NCBI GenBank assembly: GCA_021798435.1
Contig: JAJZGN010000088.1
Location: 1 to 8,129, forward strand
Direction: 5' to 3'
Source of the DNA: a bacterium
GTDB lineage: Bacteria; Chloroflexota; Dormibacteria; Aeolococcales; Bog-877
Length of the DNA stretch: 8,129 bases
Below, piece by piece: positions 1 to 6,711 of the stretch. Each line of letters begins with the position of its first letter. Position 1 is the stretch's first letter. A model generated the notes under the pieces. It did not search any database. It saw only the letters and a list, made by a program, of their open reading frames with translations, and was not told the origin of the DNA. Both the position numbers and the translations under genes were made by a program.

Positions 1-1090
1 CCCTCCCCTGGCGGACCCCCGCCCTGGCGGCCTCGGCCCGCACCTTCGCCTCCTTCTCGGTGGCCACCACCAGGAGCCGGTCCCCCGCCACCGCCACCTC
101 AGGTAGACCGGCCACCTGAGCGGGCAGCCCGGGAGAGCAACCGTCAATGCGCTTTCCGGTGTCGTCTATGAGGTCCCGGACCCGGCCGGCGACCGCCCCC
201 ACCACGAAGTGATCCTGGCGGCGCAGGGTCCCTTCCTGTACCAGGACCGACGCCACCGGACCACGCCCTCGATCCAGTTGGGAGTCGATCACCACGGCCT
301 CCGCGGGAGCCTTCGGATCGGCCATCGGGGGATTCAGGTCGGTTACCAGAAGGATCATCTCCAGGAGGTGATCCAAGCCCTCTCCGGTCTTCGCTGAGAC
401 AGGGACGCTCACCACGTCTCCGCCGAAGTCCTCGACCACCACCCCGTGCTCGGCGAGCTGCTGCTTCACCCGGTCCGGGTGCGCATCCTCGAGGTCGATC
501 TTGTTGATGGCCACCAGGATCGGGACGCCGGAGTTTCGCACGTGCTGGATGGCCTCCTCGGTCTGGGGCATCACCCCGTCGTTGGCAGCCACCACCAGCA
601 CTGCCAGATCGGTGATGTTCGCGCCCCTGGCCCGCATGGCCGTGAAGGCGGCGTGGCCCGGGGTGTCGATGAAGGTGATCAGCCTCCCCTCCCGCCGCAC
701 CACCGAGGCGCCTATCCGCTGGGTGATGCCGCCGGCCTCGCGCGCCGCCACGTTGGACTCGCGGATGGCATCCAGTAGGCTGGTCTTGCCGTGGTCGACG
801 TGCCCCAGAACCGTCACCACGGGAGGCCGGGGCGAGAGGCCGGTCCGGCCCTCTTCCCGCAGGACTCTCCCGGTGACCGACGCCTCCGGGATGGCGGCCT
901 CGGCCAACTCGATCTCTAGGGCTTCGGCCACCAGCCGGGCGGTGCCGAGGTCGATGGACTGGTTGATGGTGGCCAGGATGCCTCGCTGAAGCAGGGCCTT
1001 CGACACCTCTGCGGAGGAAACCCCGAGAGCCTCGGCCAGGGACTTGACCGTGAGATTGGCGGGGAGTTCCACCCTCTTCAGCTTTGCGAT
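1..1090 (-). CDS. infB: Translation initiation factor IF-2, N-terminal 363 codons (partial)
   Basis: This is the GTPase that brings initiator fMet-tRNA to the 30S subunit and promotes 50S joining. The frame is open from 1090 to the window edge, so the C-terminal domains are missing. An IF2_N-type domain comes first (residues about 7-50, VELPANLTVKSLAEALGVSS). A short linker leads to the G domain: G1 GHVDHGKT (96-103), a GGIT switch segment (120-123), G3 DTPGH (142-146), G4 NKID (196-199) and G5 SAKTG (232-236). Domain II begins near 245. Only about 95 residues precede G1, so this is a compact form. The segment after G3 reads VAANDGVMPQT, where VAADDG is usual. The start is unusual: AGGAGG at 1098-1103 sits 7 bases before ATC at 1090, giving (M)AKLKRVELP. 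In-frame GTG codons at 1072 and 1123 are alternatives but lack well-spaced Shine-Dalgarno sites. The gene overlaps the 3' end of ylxR by 13 bases, which suggests translational coupling. Identity is certain; the start is not. Confidence 0.97.
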   Translation of the reverse strand, partial: MAKLKRVELPANLTVKSLAEALGVSSAEVSKALLQRGILATINQSIDLGTARLVAEALEIELAEAAIPEASVTGRVLREEGRTGLSPRPPVVTVLGHVDHGKTSLLDAIRESNVAAREAGGITQRIGASVVRREGRLITFIDTPGHAAFTAMRARGANITDLAVLVVAANDGVMPQTEEAIQHVRNSGVPILVAINKIDLEDAHPDRVKQQLAEHGVVVEDFGGDVVSVPVSAKTGEGLDHLLEMILLVTDLNPPMADPKAPAEAVVIDSQLDRGRGPVASVLVQEGTLRRQDHFVVGAVAGRVRDLIDDTGKRIDGCSPGLPAQVAGLPEVAVAGDRLLVVATEKEAKVRAEAARAGVRQGR

Positions 1091-1446
1091 TGCACTTCCT
1101 CCTGCCCCTGAACGGGGCCCCACCCGGTCTCTGGGGCTGAATGGGAGATCATACCGGCCACCAGGCCAGCCACACGCTCTGGAACTGGCACTCCGGTCGG
1201 AAGGCGCAGCGCCCGCTGCAACGCCTGCCTGCGCCTGGCCGCCTCCCAGCACTCCATCTTGGCACAGATGTATGCCCCCCGTCCGGCGGCACCCCCTCCG
1301 GCGTCCACGTCCAGGGTCTCACCGATCCGGCGCAGCCGGATCAGCTGCCCCTGGGAGCGAGTCTCCCGACAGCCCACGCAGGTCCGCAGGGGTCGATGCG
1401 CTGGAGCCTTCGGGAGGGGCCCGGGTCCCGGGACCGCCGGGCTCAC
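1078..1446 (-). CDS. rnpM: YlxR/RnpM family RNA-binding protein (DUF448)
   Basis: This is a small basic protein of the YlxR family. It is encoded between nusA and infB in many bacteria, and the Bacillus member (RnpM) is reported to bind and modulate RNase P RNA. From GTG at 1446 it has 122 residues. Family signatures are clear: PLRTCVGCRETR (19-30), an LIRLRR strand (35-40), GRGAYIC (55-61) and a following C-x4-C (61-66), then a basic helix rich in Arg (71-82). The four cysteines (23, 26, 61, 66) could bind zinc, which is inference. The tail after about residue 85 is longer than usual. The frame stays open upstream into nusA, but GTG 1446 is the only conventional in-frame start after the nusA stop that keeps the whole domain, and no good Shine-Dalgarno precedes it. 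The gap from nusA is 61 bp. The stop at 1078-1080 lies within infB, and no ylxQ intervenes. Confidence 0.9.
   Translation of the reverse strand: MSPAVPGPGPLPKAPAHRPLRTCVGCRETRSQGQLIRLRRIGETLDVDAGGGAAGRGAYICAKMECWEAARRRQALQRALRLPTGVPVPERVAGLVAGMISHSAPETGWGPVQGQEEVQSQS
1098..1103 (-). promoter_or_regulatory. Shine-Dalgarno site for infB
   Basis: AGGAGG on the minus strand lies inside the last codons of ylxR. The infB-frame codon at a normal distance (7 bases) is ATC at 1090-1088. A GTG two bases downstream of the motif is in the ylxR frame and is followed by a stop after five codons. The strength and position of this site are the main reason for placing the infB start at 1090 rather than at GTG 1072, whose nearest purine run (GAAGAGG) abuts the codon. 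Confidence 0.6.
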
Positions 1447-1507
1447 ATCCGGCCCAAGCTGGCGCGGTGGACGGAAGACCTCGCCACCGCTGACTCCGCC
1501 ACCTGGA

Positions 1508-2485
1508 TCACTGTGCCGTCTCGGGCACCCTGATGTCGATGCGCCATCCTGTGAGCCGGGCCGCCAGCCGGGCGTTCCGGCCCTCCTTGCCGATCGCCAA
1601 CGAGAGCAGCTCGGGAGCCACCTCGACCACCGCCCGGTGCCCTTCTTCGTCGAGCCTGACGCCGACCACCGGTGCCGGGGCCAGCGCCCGGGCCACCAAG
1701 GTGGCAGCGTCATCCGCCCACTCGACGATGTCGACCTCCTCCCCCGCCAGCTCTCCCACCACAGCCCGGATCCTGGTGCTCTTGGGTCCGATGCAGGCGC
1801 CCTTGGGGTCGAGGCCGGATCGAAGTGATTCCACCGCGACCTTGGCCCGCACCCCGGGCTCCCGGGTGACCGCCCGGATGACGACCTCACCGGCCGCGAC
1901 CTCAGGGACCTCTATCTCCAGGAGGCGGCGCAGCAGCAGCGGGGAGGTGCGCGAGGCACGCACCTCGATCATCTCGGGCCCGCCGCGGCGGGACTCCAGC
2001 AGGACAACCTTGAGGTGCCGGCCGAGCGCCAAGCGCTCACCGGGAATCTGCTCACTTGGGCCCAGCACCGCCTGGAGATGGCCGGCCCGCAGGAACCAGG
2101 TGCCGCCGGCCCGGCGCTCCACCACCCCATCCATCAGCTGCCCGCGGTGCTCGACCGCCTCCGCGGCCAAACGATCGCGCCTCGTCTCCTCCAGCTGCCG
2201 GGCGAGACGGACCCGGGCCAGCCGGGCCGCCCGGGCCACAACCTGGGGTGCCAAGGAGAGCGGCGCCGACTCCCCCTCGCCGATGGACACCACCTCCACC
2301 TCACCCCCGGCAGCCAGCCGGACGGCGACCTGGCCGGCGACCGGGCTCCCGGCCTCCGCCAGCGCCTCGGAGAGGGCGAGGGACACCTCCTCCATGAGCC
2401 GAGCGGGGTCGACACCCAATTCCTCCCGGACCGCCGCCAGCGCTGAGTCCAGGCCGCCCGGGGAGCCGCCCCGCGGGGTCGTCAA
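1508..2485 (-). CDS. nusA: Transcription termination/antitermination factor NusA
   Basis: NusA binds RNA polymerase and nascent RNA, and controls pausing, termination and rRNA antitermination. The product has 325 residues: an N-terminal RNAP-binding domain (about 1-110), S1 (about 114-181), KH1 (about 185-255) and KH2 (about 260-320), with no C-terminal acidic repeats. Diagnostic segments are LEIEVPEVAAGEVVIRAVTREPG (split here: LEIEVPEV at 189-196, VTREPG at 206-211), DPKGACIGPK (226-235), VDIVEW (251-256) and LSLAIGKEGRNARLAARLTG (294-313). The N-terminal domain is roughly 25 residues shorter than E. coli's. The KH1 GXXG loop reads GPKS (233-236, codon AGC) where GPKG or GPRG is usual; the KH2 loop GKEG (299-302) is normal. 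The start is TTG at 2485, which shares TTGA with the rimP stop, a sign of coupled translation. The family call is secure. Confidence 0.96.
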   Translation of the reverse strand: MTTPRGGSPGGLDSALAAVREELGVDPARLMEEVSLALSEALAEAGSPVAGQVAVRLAAGGEVEVVSIGEGESAPLSLAPQVVARAARLARVRLARQLEETRRDRLAAEAVEHRGQLMDGVVERRAGGTWFLRAGHLQAVLGPSEQIPGERLALGRHLKVVLLESRRGGPEMIEVRASRTSPLLLRRLLEIEVPEVAAGEVVIRAVTREPGVRAKVAVESLRSGLDPKGACIGPKSTRIRAVVGELAGEEVDIVEWADDAATLVARALAPAPVVGVRLDEEGHRAVVEVAPELLSLAIGKEGRNARLAARLTGWRIDIRVPETAQ

Positions 2486-2976
2486 AGGTCCACCACCACC
2501 TGGACGGAGACCAGGTCTGACCGCTCCACCTCGATCCGCTGGGGCCGGCCGCTACGGCGCCGAGCCTCCAGCCCCAGCAGCCGGTCCGAAACCAAGGTGA
2601 GACGCCCCTCCATTACCGCCTCCTGGCCGGATCGCGCCACCACGACCCGGAGGCGGCGCCCAAGGCTGGCCCGCAACTCCTCCTCGGTGGCCAGGATCCG
2701 CTCCGCCCCTGGGGAGCTGACCTCCAACGAGTACCGGTCGGGGAGCTCGGCCTCATGCGGGTCGAGCACCTCGGAGATCGCCAGGCTGGCGGCACCGCAC
2801 TCGTCCACGGTGACCCCGCCGGGACGGTCCACGGTCACCCGCAAGGTCGCCCCGCGGCGGCCCCCAGCCCAGGAGAGCCCGAGCAGGGTGAGACCGAGAT
2901 CCAGGACCGGAACCTCCACCAGGCTCCTGAGGCGGGCGGGCTCGATCTGCGACCCGGGTTCTCCCTTCACCACCAC
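2482..2976 (-). CDS. rimP: Ribosome maturation factor RimP
   Basis: RimP assists assembly of the 30S subunit. The 164-residue product is close to the usual length (about 150-165). Family marks are VTVDECGAASLAIS (55-68) and RYSLEVSSPGAERIL (81-95), the latter matching the conserved EVSSPG core, followed by a C-terminal Sm-like beta domain ending in LVSVQVVVDL. The start is placed at the first of three consecutive GTG codons (2976). No strong Shine-Dalgarno is visible, and GTG at codon 20, which follows AGGAG, is a weaker alternative because it would cut into the first helix. The secDF stop is 18 bases upstream. The stop overlaps the nusA TTG start by four bases, the classic rimP-nusA pairing. 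Confidence 0.93.
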   Translation of the reverse strand: MVVKGEPGSQIEPARLRSLVEVPVLDLGLTLLGLSWAGGRRGATLRVTVDRPGGVTVDECGAASLAISEVLDPHEAELPDRYSLEVSSPGAERILATEEELRASLGRRLRVVVARSGQEAVMEGRLTLVSDRLLGLEARRRSGRPQRIEVERSDLVSVQVVVDL

Positions 2977-2994
2977 CCCACGGGGGGCCAGCCC

Positions 2995-5562
2995 TCAGCG
3001 CCGGGTGGCGGGGATCGCCGCTACCCGGGACCCGCCGGCCCGGCGAACCACCGCCTGCCGGTCCAGCTGCCGCCAGGCGGTGAGGAGGGTGGCAGCGTTG
3101 AAGATGGAGGAGTAGGTGCCTGAGAAGATGCCGATGAGCAGGGCCAGGACGAATCCCTGCACCGAGGCCCCTCCCAGGAGCACCAGGGTGAGCAGCACGA
3201 AGAGCACGGTGAGCGAGGTGTTCAGCGACCGGGACATGGTCTGGGCGATCGAGAGGTTGACCACCTGGTCGAAGGTCATCCTCGGCCCCTGGACTCGCAG
3301 GTTCTCCCGGATCCGGTCGAACACCACGATGGTGTCGTGGACTGAGAAACCGACCACGGTGAGCACCGCGCTGACGAAGAGGGCGTCGACCGAGCCCAAC
3401 TGGCTGAAGTGCCCCAGGATGGCCCACAACCCGACCAGCACGAAGACGTCGTGCAGCAGGGCAGCCATGGCACAAAGGGCGAACCGGCGGGCGCTGATCA
3501 TCGTCTGGGAGAAGCGGAAGCCCAGATAGACCGAGATGAGGGCCGCCGCCACCACCACCAGCAGGACCGAACTCACCACGAGGCTGCTGGCGATGGTGGG
3601 GCCGACCGTGCTCTCACTGAGGTTGAGGGAGCCGGAGTGGTCCTTGGTGATCCCGAAGTGCTGGTCGAGGGCCTGGTTGATCCTCGTGAGCTCGCTGGCC
3701 GCGATCGGCTGGGTGGTGATCGAGTAGTAACTCTTCGACTCCGAGAGCACCTGAGGGTGGCTGGGGCGGTAGGTGTCGGTGACCACCTTCTGGACCGCGG
3801 CAGCGGTGGTCGGCTGGTGCAGCTGCACGCTTATCGAGTCCCCCCCGGTGAAGTCGATGCCCAGGTTGAAGCCGGCAAACAGGATGGTGATGATCCCGGG
3901 CACGATCACGATCAGCGAGGCCGCGAAGTACCAGTTGCGGTGAGTGACGACGTCGAAGCGGCTGCCCGAGCTGAAGGTGGTCTTGAGACGGTCGGTGGGC
4001 AGGATCCGGGTGTAGAGGGTGGGGCGGCGGGCGAAGGCGAACCAGCGCTGGACGTAGTGGAGCAGCGAGTGGGTGATCACGATCGCCGAGAACATGCTCA
4101 CGGCCACCCCGATGAACAGGGTGAGGGCGAAGCCCTGCACGTCCGAGGCCCCGAAGAAGTACAGGACGGTGCAGGTGATCATGGTCGCGATATTGGAGTC
4201 CCGGATCGCCGGCCAGGCCCGGCGGAAGCCGTATTCGACAGCCAACTCCAGGGGCCTCCCCTGGCGCAGCTCCTCCTTGGTTCTCTCAAATATCAGCACG
4301 TTGGCATCGACGGCCATCCCCACGCTGAGGATGAAGCCGGCGAGGCCCGGCAGGGTGATGACCACCGGGATGAGCTCGTAGACCGCCAGGACGATGAGGG
4401 CGTAGCAGATGAGGGCCACGCTGGCCAGGAAGCCGGGGAAGCGGTAGTAGGCGATCATGAAGATGATCACCAGCGCCAGCCCCAACGCCCCGGCCCGAAG
4501 GCTCTGGGCGACCGACTGCCGGCCCAGGGTGGCGGACACGGTGGTCGACTGCAGAACCCCGATCTGGGCCGGTAGCGCCCCGGCGTTGATGTCGTTGACC
4601 AGCGCCTGAGCCGAGTTGAAGGTGAAGTTGCCGGTGATCTCAGTCTGGTTGCTGCTCGGCCCCTCGACGCAGGGCGCGGTCAGGACCTCGTTGTCCAGGA
4701 AGATCGCCACCTGGGCTGCCGGGGGCGGCGGAGTCGAACAGGAGCCGCCCGTCCCGGTGGTGCTGCAGAGGGGATTGTTGGTGCAGGCCTTGGTGGTGAC
4801 CTGGCTCCAGACCGACGCCCCCTGGCTGTCGAAGGTGATGTCGACGGCGTAGCCGCCGCCCGGATTCTGGCCCACCGCCGCCGAGGCCACCGCGGAGGCG
4901 GGAAGGTTCTTGATGATCTTCCAGTGGTAGGCGGCCCCGGTGGACGACACCGGGTAGTAGGTGGTGCTGTTGAACTGACAGACGGCCTTGGCATGCCCCT
5001 GGGGGAAGCACGTGCTGGGGACCAGCTGGTTCTGGTCGATGCAGGTCTGGGTGGTGCAGGTGCCGGGTTGACCGTTGACAGTGGGAGCCCCCGCCACCGC
5101 CACCGCGAAGTGCAGCTGAGCGGTGGACCCCAGGGTCTTGAGGGCCTGACCGATGCCCACCCCGGGGAGCTGGACCAGGATCTGATTGCTCCCCTGGGCC
5201 TGGACCTGGGTGTCGGCAACCCCGAGCGAGTTCACCCGCCGCTGGATTATGGTGAGGCTCGCCGACTGCGCTTCGGCGAGGGTCTTCCCCTTGGGAAGGC
5301 CGGTGCGGCAGCCGATCCCCGGGGGGTTGTTGGGCCCAAGGCAGATGGCGAGCGTAAGCGAGGTGCCTCCCTGCAGGTCGAGGCCCTTGTGGATGTAGGG
5401 CTGGGCTCCCAGCAACGTCGGGTGCTGGTTAGCCGGATAGGAGGCCGCGATCGCCTTGTGGCGCACCAGCAGGTTGTAGATCTGGGGGTAGGCGTCCACC
5501 ACGATCGCCCCCACGACCAGCACGAAGACGAGCCCCAGCCACCACCGGTTGATCCGGATCAA
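2995..5562 (-). CDS. secDF: Fused SecD-SecF protein-export subunit
   Basis: SecDF works with SecYEG to pull proteins across the membrane using the proton gradient. This 855-residue chain joins SecD (about 1-515) and SecF (about 516-855). SecD has TM1 (about 8-28), the GLDLQGGTSL motif (60-69), a large extracytoplasmic P1 domain (about 60-350), then five TM segments (about 356-502) carrying GMAVDANVLIFERT (415-428) with the conserved Asp 419. SecF has TM1 (about 545-565), GIDFTGGDS (568-576), and five more TM segments (about 655-830) with SVHDTIVVFDRIREN (740-754) and Asp 743. P1 holds ten cysteines (74, 85, 169, 174, 185, 195, 260, 266, 275, 298) and a Pro-rich stretch (278-281). The start is TTG 5562: an in-frame stop at 5569-5571 rules out earlier ones, and later ones would damage TM1. 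No obvious Shine-Dalgarno is present. There is no yajC beside it. Confidence 0.96.
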   Translation of the reverse strand: MIRINRWWLGLVFVLVVGAIVVDAYPQIYNLLVRHKAIAASYPANQHPTLLGAQPYIHKGLDLQGGTSLTLAICLGPNNPPGIGCRTGLPKGKTLAEAQSASLTIIQRRVNSLGVADTQVQAQGSNQILVQLPGVGIGQALKTLGSTAQLHFAVAVAGAPTVNGQPGTCTTQTCIDQNQLVPSTCFPQGHAKAVCQFNSTTYYPVSSTGAAYHWKIIKNLPASAVASAAVGQNPGGGYAVDITFDSQGASVWSQVTTKACTNNPLCSTTGTGGSCSTPPPPAAQVAIFLDNEVLTAPCVEGPSSNQTEITGNFTFNSAQALVNDINAGALPAQIGVLQSTTVSATLGRQSVAQSLRAGALGLALVIIFMIAYYRFPGFLASVALICYALIVLAVYELIPVVITLPGLAGFILSVGMAVDANVLIFERTKEELRQGRPLELAVEYGFRRAWPAIRDSNIATMITCTVLYFFGASDVQGFALTLFIGVAVSMFSAIVITHSLLHYVQRWFAFARRPTLYTRILPTDRLKTTFSSGSRFDVVTHRNWYFAASLIVIVPGIITILFAGFNLGIDFTGGDSISVQLHQPTTAAAVQKVVTDTYRPSHPQVLSESKSYYSITTQPIAASELTRINQALDQHFGITKDHSGSLNLSESTVGPTIASSLVVSSVLLVVVAAALISVYLGFRFSQTMISARRFALCAMAALLHDVFVLVGLWAILGHFSQLGSVDALFVSAVLTVVGFSVHDTIVVFDRIRENLRVQGPRMTFDQVVNLSIAQTMSRSLNTSLTVLFVLLTLVLLGGASVQGFVLALLIGIFSGTYSSIFNAATLLTAWRQLDRQAVVRRAGGSRVAAIPATRR

Positions 5563-5597
5563 CTGCTCTCAGCCCGCCGCAGTGAGTTGCTGGTCAT
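5559..5597 (-). CDS. Possible 12-codon leader ORF before secDF
   Basis: An ATG at 5597-5595 opens a 12-residue frame (MTSNSLRRAESS) whose TGA shares four bases (TTGA) with the secDF start codon. The same overlap geometry is used at ruvC/ruvA and rimP/nusA, so it could feed ribosomes onto the secDF TTG, which has no clear site of its own. No Shine-Dalgarno precedes the ATG and a frame this short arises easily by chance. This is speculative. Confidence 0.2.
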   Translation of the reverse strand: MTSNSLRRAESS

Positions 5598-5661
5598 CGC
5601 GAGTTCTAGATTCTAGCCGTCCGGGCTCGCCGCTCCCCCCCTGGCCACGGCCGCGCGGCCC
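5563..5661 (-). promoter_or_regulatory. ruvB-secDF spacer with possible -10 element
   Basis: This 99-bp spacer is one of the two longest gaps in the window. On the minus strand it holds TAGAAT (5610-5615), one mismatch from the TATAAT consensus, in a small AT-rich island built of two TTCTAG units (5604-5616), which stands out in very GC-rich sequence. No convincing -35 hexamer is visible at 16-18 bases upstream. Just after the ruvB stop is the 12-base palindrome GGCCGCGCGGCC (5649-5660), which lacks a U-tract and so is not a convincing intrinsic terminator. A separate secDF promoter is possible but unproven. Confidence 0.3.
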
Positions 5662-6711
5662 TCAATCCCCAGGGAAGAGCGGGGGCTCAGGGTGCGGAGC
5701 GACAAGATGGGGAGGGGGCGCCATCCCCAGATGGCGGTAGGCGCCCGCGGTGGCCATCCGGCCGCGGGGGGTCCGTTGCAAAAGGCCCAGCTGGAGGAGG
5801 TACGGCTCCACCACCTCCTCCAGGGTGTGGGGCTCTTCGGAGAGGGCGGCGCCCAGGGTGCCGAGCCCCACCGGCCCGCCGCCGAAGCTCGTGCAGATGA
5901 GCCGCAGGAGGCGCCGGTCGGAATCCTGGAGCCCCAGTGAGTCGACCTTCAGGAGTTCCAGTGCCGCCTCCGTGGCCTGCCTTGTGACCGCGCCGCCCCC
6001 GCGCACCAGGGCGAAGTCCCGCACCCGGCGCAGCAGCCGGTTGGCGATCCTCGGAGTTCCCCGGGACCGGGCCGCGATCAGCGCCAGAGCTTCCTGGTCC
6101 GCCGCCACCTGGAGAAGCCGGCCCGAGCGCGAGACGATGGCGAGCAGCTGGTCGGGGGTGTAGAAGTCCAGCCGGAAGGTGGCACCGAAGCGGTCCCGGA
6201 GTGGAGCCGACAGCATCCCCTCACGGGTGGTGGCCCCGACGACCGTGAAGCGCTGCAGCGCCAGGCGCATCGTCTGGGCCCCGGCCCCCTTGCCGGACAC
6301 GAAGTCGAAGGCGAACTCCTCCATCGCCGGGTAGAGGCTCTCCTCCACCGCTCGCTGGAGCCGGTGGACCTCGTCGATGAAGAGGATGTCGCGCTCTCCA
6401 AGGCTGGTGAGCAGGCTCGCCAGGGCGCCCTGGTGCTCCAGAGCCGGCCCGCTCGTGACCCTCAGGTTCACCCCCATCTCCAGCGCCACGATGTTCGCCA
6501 GGGTGGTCTTCCCCAACCCCGGCGGGCCGCAGAGCAGCAGGTGCTCCACCGACTCCCGGCGCATGCGAGCTGCTTCCAGGAGGATCGCCAGTTGATCCTT
6601 GACCTGATCCTGGCCCACGAACTCGGAGAGCCGCTGGGGGCGCAGCTGGCGATCAAGCTCCGGCTCGTCGGCGCCGACCTGGGGCTCGTAGATCCCGTCG
6701 GGCTCGCTCAC
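5662..6711 (-). CDS. ruvB: Holliday junction branch-migration helicase RuvB
   Basis: RuvB is the AAA+ motor that, loaded by RuvA, drives branch migration of Holliday junctions. The 349-residue product is of normal length. It shows RPQRLSEFVGQ (24-34), Walker A GPPGLGKT (62-69), Walker B LFIDEVHR (110-117), the sensor 1 region GATTREGMLSAPLRDRFG (159-176) with the arginine-finger segment LRDR (171-174), sensor 2 RGTPRIANRLLRR (217-229), and a C-terminal winged-helix domain (about 255-330) including the GGGPVGLGTL motif. A Pro-rich tail (331-349) follows. The GTG start at 6711 shares GTGA with the ruvA stop and is preceded six bases upstream by an ideal AAGGAGGT. All catalytic motifs are intact. 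It is the last ruv gene before the 99-bp spacer to secDF. Confidence 0.97.
   Translation of the reverse strand: MSEPDGIYEPQVGADEPELDRQLRPQRLSEFVGQDQVKDQLAILLEAARMRRESVEHLLLCGPPGLGKTTLANIVALEMGVNLRVTSGPALEHQGALASLLTSLGERDILFIDEVHRLQRAVEESLYPAMEEFAFDFVSGKGAGAQTMRLALQRFTVVGATTREGMLSAPLRDRFGATFRLDFYTPDQLLAIVSRSGRLLQVAADQEALALIAARSRGTPRIANRLLRRVRDFALVRGGGAVTRQATEAALELLKVDSLGLQDSDRRLLRLICTSFGGGPVGLGTLGAALSEEPHTLEEVVEPYLLQLGLLQRTPRGRMATAGAYRHLGMAPPPHLVAPHPEPPLFPGD

Noticed and set aside
1447..1890. Upstream extension of the ylxR frame inside nusA
   Set aside because: The 148 extra residues are Arg/Ser/Gly/Trp-rich shadow of nusA in another frame. Homology to YlxR starts only near PLRTCVGC, and GTG 1446 is a sensible start after the nusA stop.
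1533..2600. Plus-strand open frame (355 codons) opposite nusA and rimP
   Set aside because: It is a Ser/Arg/Pro/Ala-rich low-complexity translation antisense to well-supported NusA and RimP, with no motif.
2753..3475. Minus-strand 240-codon frame overlapping secDF and rimP
   Set aside because: It is a shadow of secDF and rimP in a different frame and shows no domain.
3409..4575. Long plus-strand open frame (388 codons) opposite secDF
   Set aside because: It lies wholly antisense to a clear SecDF. Its translation is rich in Asp, Gly, His and Arg with no recognisable domain, as expected from the opposite strand of GC-rich coding sequence.
5649..5660. GGCCGCGCGGCC palindrome after ruvB as an intrinsic terminator
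   Set aside because: At most a four-pair stem with a four-base loop can form and no U-tract follows, so it is just as likely to be GC-rich background.
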